Below are positions 12,331-15,100 of a stretch of DNA of 15,100 bases, piece after piece. A program made the translations under genes and the position numbers. The notes under the pieces were generated by a model. The model searched no databases, was not told where the DNA came from, and saw nothing but the letters and a program-made list of their open reading frames with translations. The stretch's first letter is position 1. Each line of letters starts with the position of its first letter. Source of the stretch: CAYYRI01 sp964474185 (lineage in GTDB: Bacteria > Patescibacteriota > Minisyncoccia > Minisyncoccales > RBG-13-42-11); assembly GCA_964474185.1 (NCBI GenBank), contig CAYYRI010000011.1, positions 1-15,100 on the forward strand, read 5' to 3'.

Positions 12331-13230
12331 ATGACTATTTATACTCAAGCCGAATCGAATATTCGGAAAACTTGGCTGCTTTTAACGTTTTTTTTGGTTC
12401 TCATTATTCTTCTGGGCTGGCTGTTCGGTTATTATTTTCAAAATCGGGATATCCTGGTTTTCGCCGTGATTTTCAGCATTTTTACAAGTTTCGGAAGTTA
12501 TTGGTACTCGGATAAATTTGTTTTAGCCATAACCAAGGCTAAGCCCGTTGAAAAAAGGGATAATCCCGAACTTTACAGGATTGTTGAAAATCTCTGCATT
12601 ACCGCGGGTCTTCCTGCTCCAAAAATTTACATATTGGAAGAACGGCAGCCCAATGCTTTTACCACGGGCCGCAATGCAAACCATGCCATTATAGCTATTA
12701 CTCGGGGACTCCTGGAAAAATTAGATAAACCCGAATTGGAGGGAGTTCTCAGCCACGAACTTTCCCACATCGGAAACAAAGACATGCTGCTGCAAACGAT
12801 GGTTGTAATCTTAGCGGGGATTATAGCGATGCTTTCCAATTTTTTCATAAGAATAAGCTTTTGGGGAGGCGGGAGAAGGAGGGATTCTAAAGATTCAAGC
12901 GGATCGATTTTGGCAATTGTAGGGATTTTGGCCGCAATTTTAGCTCCGATTGCCGCCACCTTGATCAGGTTAGCCATTTCCAGAAAAAGAGAATTTTTAG
13001 CCGATGCTTCGGGGGCTCTTTTAACAAGGTATCCCGAAGGTCTGGCCATGGCCTTGGAAAAAATTTCAGCTGACCAAAGTCCTCTTAAAGTGGCTAGCGA
13101 TTCAACTAATCATCTTTTTATTGCCAGCCCCCTTAGAGGAGAAGAAAAAACTTCCTGGTTTCACCGTCTGTTTCTAACACATCCCCCTATTGAAGACAGA
13201 GTGAGAGCTCTTCGCAGTATGGAAATATAA
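12331..13230 (+). CDS. htpX: M48 membrane zinc metalloprotease HtpX
   Basis: 299 aa, near the usual ~290. Two N-terminal membrane segments (about 14-34 and 40-58), then the zinc motif HELSH (142-146, catalytic E143), two more hydrophobic segments (about 153-174 and 192-213) and the third zinc ligand in EFLAD (E221). It degrades damaged membrane proteins at the cytoplasmic face of the inner membrane (family knowledge). The C-terminus THPPIEDRVRALRSMEI is the standard HtpX ending. The last 17 codons occur again, diverged, at 13286-13339, so the current end may be a replacement. No heat-shock promoter is seen; it probably reads from the lemA promoter. Confidence 0.94.
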   Translation: MTIYTQAESNIRKTWLLLTFFLVLIILLGWLFGYYFQNRDILVFAVIFSIFTSFGSYWYSDKFVLAITKAKPVEKRDNPELYRIVENLCITAGLPAPKIYILEERQPNAFTTGRNANHAIIAITRGLLEKLDKPELEGVLSHELSHIGNKDMLLQTMVVILAGIIAMLSNFFIRISFWGGGRRRDSKDSSGSILAIVGILAAILAPIAATLIRLAISRKREFLADASGALLTRYPEGLAMALEKISADQSPLKVASDSTNHLFIASPLRGEEKTSWFHRLFLTHPPIEDRVRALRSMEI

Positions 13231-13251
13231 AATTAATAAATTATTTACCTG

Positions 13252-13283
13252 CCCCGTAGGGTCGCGAAGCGACTCCTTCGGGG
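13252..13283. repeat. Imperfect palindrome between the two htpX ends
   Basis: CCCCG (13252-13256) pairs with CGGGG (13279-13283), then AGG(G) with TCCT-like bases, and GTCGC with GCGAC around a GAA loop; one T-T mismatch and one bulge. It fills most of the 55 nt between the present htpX stop and the duplicated tail. It could terminate htpX transcription, but no T-run follows. The inner core GTCGC/GCGAC matches the hairpin at 43-60. Confidence 0.6.
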
Positions 13284-13285
13284 TG

Positions 13286-13339
13286 ACGCATCCTCCGGTG
13301 GAAGAGAGAATAAAAGCATTAAGAGAAATGAAAATTTGA
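13286..13339 (+). pseudogene. Displaced second copy of the htpX 3' end
   Basis: Reads THPPVEERIKALREMKI then TGA. The present HtpX end is THPPIEDRVRALRSMEI: 11 of 17 residues agree, and the DNA agrees at about 61%, with most codons differing synonymously. No start codon or upstream frame exists. It is too diverged for a recent tandem duplication, so one of the two ends probably came from a related but foreign htpX. Confidence 0.75.
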
Positions 13340-13351
13340 TTTGACAATCGG

Positions 13352-13376
13352 GGAGGGGTCGCATAGTGGCCGAGTG
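13352..13376 (+). pseudogene. Orphan 5' half of a tRNA-Ser-like gene
   Basis: GGAGGGG (acceptor strand 1-7), TC (8-9), GCA (10-12), TAGTGGCCGAG (D loop) and TG, then the similarity stops. It lines up base for base with the start of the tRNA-Ser at 14414 (shared AGTGGC/AGCGGC and GA signatures). Its acceptor strand can pair with the 3' strand CCTCTCC of that tRNA with a single G-U pair. No anticodon arm or 3' half follows; the LAGLIDADG gene begins instead. I infer that it is the original 5' half of the tRNA gene, displaced by the element. Confidence 0.6.
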
Positions 13377-13388
13377 GTAAAATTTGTC

Positions 13389-13416
13389 GTGGCATGTTAA
13401 AATGGACATATGCCAC
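13389..13416 (+). promoter_or_regulatory. Extended -10 promoter and start-codon hairpin of the tRNA-associated LAGLIDADG gene
   Basis: TGTTAAAAT (13395-13403) is an extended -10 ending 6 nt before ATG 13410, so a leaderless mRNA is expected. GTGGCAT (13389-13395) is the exact complement of ATGCCAC (13410-13416), which contains the start codon; weaker pairing (AAATTT on both sides) extends outward. In a longer read-through transcript the hairpin would bury the ATG; as DNA it could be an operator. Both roles are inferred. Confidence 0.5.
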
Positions 13417-14411
13417 GCATAAAATTTAAAAAGGGGTCGCAAGCCAAATTTCTTTCCGATGTTGTGAGATATCTCGGTTTTGACTGGCCGCAGCTCTCCA
13501 GGAAAATTAAAGTTCACCCTCGGTGTTTATCGGATTGGCGCCGAGAAAAATATACGATTCCCGAGTCTGTATTTAAACGTATAACAAAACTGACAGGGGA
13601 AGAAATCCGGGTGCCAGCCCATAAAATTTTACCAGATTTTTGGAGTATTGAGAAAGCGGCTCGTAAGGGCGGACGGGTTGTGGCGGAGAAATACGGAGGG
13701 CCTGGCACACCAGAGGGGAGGGTAAAGGGCGGTAGAATTTCGCAGGAGCATAGAAGGAGAAATCCCGAGAAGTACCGACAAGCGGGATGCAATATTAAGA
13801 AAGTCTTCCCTAAGCCACCGTATTCGGAAAAACTCGCAGAGCTCGTAGGCATTCTCTTAGGAGATGGCGCAATTAGTAACTATCAAGTACGGGTAAGTTT
13901 GGATCGGAATGTTGATAGGCAATATGCGACATTTGTGAGAAATTTAATGCATGATGTGCTTGGCGAGCGTCCCTCTTTCATGGAACGGAGCGAGGACAAT
14001 ACTATTGCATTGACTATTTCGGGCGCTGGACTAGTTGAGGTCTTAGAACAGATGGGTCTAAGGAGAGGGAATAAGGTTGTGCACCAAGTAGATTTTCCGA
14101 AATGGGTTCGCAGCAGACGTAGCTACAAAATCGCATGCGTGAGAGGCTTGTTTGATACCGATGGAGGACTGTATTCTCACCATAAAGCGCAGAAGAATTA
14201 TCTAGGATGGTGTTTTGCAAGTTCTTCAAAGCCACTTCTCCAAAGTGTGATGGACATATTGCTAAGCTTAGGATTCAATGTTAAAAAAGCAGGAGAGAAT
14301 AAAATCTATATGTATAGCTTAGAGCACATATCACGTTACATGAAGATAGTAAATTCCCATAATCCTAAGAATGTTGATAAGCTGACAGTAAGGATAGGAC
14401 AAAATAATTAA
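13410..14411 (+). CDS. LAGLIDADG homing endonuclease with N-terminal HTH, adjoining tRNA-Ser
   Basis: 333 aa. The N-terminal part resembles an XRE-like HTH (LSDVVRYLGFDWPQLSRKIK then HPRCLSDWRREKYTIP, about 15-51). A basic Gly-rich linker follows (GGPGTPEGRVKGGRIS, 96-111, then HRRRNPEKYRQAGC). The LAGLIDADG domain has motif 1 LAELVGILLGDG (142-153) and motif 2 ACVRGLFDTDGG (242-253), each with its acidic residue, so activity is plausible. It is of a different subgroup from the gene at 8209. It begins 33 nt after the orphan tRNA half and stops 2 nt before the intact tRNA-Ser, on the same strand. By position its target is the tRNA-Ser gene (inference). The ATG is overlapped by a hairpin. Confidence 0.85.
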   Translation: MPRIKFKKGSQAKFLSDVVRYLGFDWPQLSRKIKVHPRCLSDWRREKYTIPESVFKRITKLTGEEIRVPAHKILPDFWSIEKAARKGGRVVAEKYGGPGTPEGRVKGGRISQEHRRRNPEKYRQAGCNIKKVFPKPPYSEKLAELVGILLGDGAISNYQVRVSLDRNVDRQYATFVRNLMHDVLGERPSFMERSEDNTIALTISGAGLVEVLEQMGLRRGNKVVHQVDFPKWVRSRRSYKIACVRGLFDTDGGLYSHHKAQKNYLGWCFASSSKPLLQSVMDILLSLGFNVKKAGENKIYMYSLEHISRYMKIVNSHNPKNVDKLTVRIGQNN

Positions 14412-14413
14412 AT

Positions 14414-14500
14414 GGAGAGGTGCGAGAGCGGCTGAATCGGCATGCCTGGAGCGCATGTAAAGTCGAAAGACTTTCGTGGGTTCGAATCCCACCCTCTCCG
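14414..14500 (+). tRNA. tRNA-Ser (anticodon GGA)
   Basis: 87 nt, class II. Acceptor GGAGAGG pairs with CCTCTCC; D stem CGA with TCG; anticodon stem CATGC with GCATG around loop CTGGAGC (anticodon GGA, reads UCC and UCU); long variable arm AAAGTC-GAAA-GACTTT; T stem GTGGG with CCCAC around TTCGAAT; discriminator G. CCA is not encoded. It starts 2 nt after the stop of the LAGLIDADG gene, so unless a promoter lies inside that gene it must be cut from a LAGLIDADG-tRNA transcript by RNase P. Its 5' half may have been supplied by the element. Confidence 0.95.
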
Positions 14501-14543
14501 CACGGAAATTTCAAAAGTCGATAGTAATTAATTTTTAAAATAT

Positions 14544-14933
14544 ATGTATACGCAAAGACTCACGTTATCCGTACTGCCCGAGAGACTGGGCATTTGTCAT
14601 TTTGACAAAAATACGCCCATTCCCAATTGGGCGCTGGCAGGAGAAGGATTCTCTTCAATTGCCAAAACAAACAGCGAATTGTCCGTTATCTGCGCCGAGG
14701 GGAGAATTCCGGGCGGCGTTTTGGCTGAGCGGGGCTGGAGGGCTTTTAAAGTCGAAGGGCCTTTGGGATTCGAATCCACCGGCATTGTTTCTTCTCTTTC
14801 CACCCCATTGGCGACGGCCCAAATCAGTATTTTATATATTTCCACCTTCGAATCGGATTATGTTTTAACCGAAGAAAAAAATCTCGATAAAGCAACAGAA
14901 GTTTTAAGCCAATTCTGCGAAATTAAACAGTAA
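14544..14933 (+). CDS. ACT-domain protein
   Basis: 129 aa. Resembles the small ACT-domain proteins with two ACT-like units (CASTOR-type): an N-terminal QRLTLSVLPERLGICHF and WALAGEGFSSIAKTNSELSVI with a basic/Gly turn, then a second unit with STPLATAQISILYISTF and SDYVLTEEKNLDKATEVLS. Proteins of this type bind amino acids and act in regulation, but no partner is visible here and the ligand is unknown. It is separated from the next gene by 7 nt, so they are likely co-transcribed. No Shine-Dalgarno precedes the ATG; the AT-rich stretch before it (TTTTTAAAATAT) may hold a promoter but I cannot place the boxes well. Confidence 0.82.
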   Translation: MYTQRLTLSVLPERLGICHFDKNTPIPNWALAGEGFSSIAKTNSELSVICAEGRIPGGVLAERGWRAFKVEGPLGFESTGIVSSLSTPLATAQISILYISTFESDYVLTEEKNLDKATEVLSQFCEIKQ

Positions 14934-14940
14934 ATTCTTC

Positions 14941-15100
14941 ATGGATAACCAAGCAAAACCAAAGCCGGCTGTTGGTGTTGGAGTGATGATTATACAAGAC
15001 AATAAAATTTTATTGGGGAAACGACACTTGAATCCCGATAAAGCCGACAGCGAGCTTCACGGAGAGGGGACTTGGACTATGCCCGGCGGAAAACTCCATT
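14941..15100 (+). CDS. Nudix hydrolase, 5' part (runs off the window)
   Basis: The first 53 codons are present. VGVGVMIIQDNKILLGKR is the standard Nudix first strands, and GEGTWTMPGGKLH leads into the Nudix box, whose catalytic REXXEE part lies beyond the window. Such enzymes remove nucleoside-diphosphate-linked groups, often to clear oxidised or odd nucleotides; the substrate cannot be told. It starts 7 nt after the ACT-domain gene on the same strand. The TWxMPGG pattern is close to MutT-like dNTP hydrolases and to other ADP-ribose-type members, so no symbol is given. Confidence 0.85.
   Translation, partial: MDNQAKPKPAVGVGVMIIQDNKILLGKRHLNPDKADSELHGEGTWTMPGGKLH

Noticed and set aside
13341..13369. 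TTGACA (13341-13346) as the -35 of the LAGLIDADG gene
   Set aside because: At 17 bp the -10 position reads TAGTGG and lies in the orphan tRNA half; the extended -10 at 13395-13403 is better placed.
14382..14410. Promoter CTGACA-17-TAATTA directly before tRNA-Ser
   Set aside because: Its start site would fall 2-4 nt inside the tRNA, so it could not make the complete molecule.

Overview
The window looks like part of a small, AT-leaning genome of a Candidatus Patescibacteria (CPR) bacterium, most likely Parcubacteria-like. The grounds are a short UvrC (414 aa) without the usual C-terminal region, a membrane-anchored ABC substrate-binding protein carrying a peptidoglycan-binding insert, a phage_holin_4_2-type protein beside secG, a lemA-htpX pair, free LAGLIDADG genes, low-complexity Lys/Asn/Gln insertions in DNA repair proteins, and no clear Shine-Dalgarno sequence before any gene. 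The lineage is inferred from gene content, not from a search.

Layout. From about 5.3 kb leftwards, all on the minus strand, lie capA-like, uvrC (overlapping it by 29 bp), a four-helix holin-like membrane protein, secG and the substrate-binding protein. From 5.4 kb rightwards, on the plus strand, lie uvrA, groES-groEL, lemA-htpX, tRNA-Ser(GGA), an ACT-domain protein and the start of a Nudix hydrolase. This backbone is DNA repair, protein export and folding, and envelope maintenance.

Two LAGLIDADG genes interrupt the plus-strand part, and both sit at a displaced gene end. The first, antisense at 8209-9420, lies between the present 3' end of uvrA and a second, decayed uvrA 3' end (about 9464-9579) that runs into the groES promoter. 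The last ~240 nt of uvrA change to an AT-rich codon style, as if the element had brought a replacement, recoded 3' end. The second, sense at 13410-14411, lies between an orphan 5' half of a tRNA-Ser-like gene (13352-13376) and a complete tRNA-Ser that starts 2 nt after its stop codon. A third scar lies between them: htpX is followed by a diverged second copy of its last 17 codons (13286-13339), with only a palindrome in between. Together these suggest mobile elements that enter conserved genes and supply a functional replacement end, so the host gene is not lost. This is the most interesting content of the window.

A family of ~35-bp palindromic repeats (core GGCGAAGAGGA / TCCTCTTC) occurs seven times. 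Two copies lie in frame inside protein genes (substrate-binding protein and uvrC), in opposite orientations relative to the reading frame, and one supplies a stop codon. This resembles the behaviour of Rickettsia palindromic elements. Several promoters (groES, secG, the second LAGLIDADG gene, probably uvrA) place the -10 box 4-11 nt before the ATG, which points to leaderless mRNAs.
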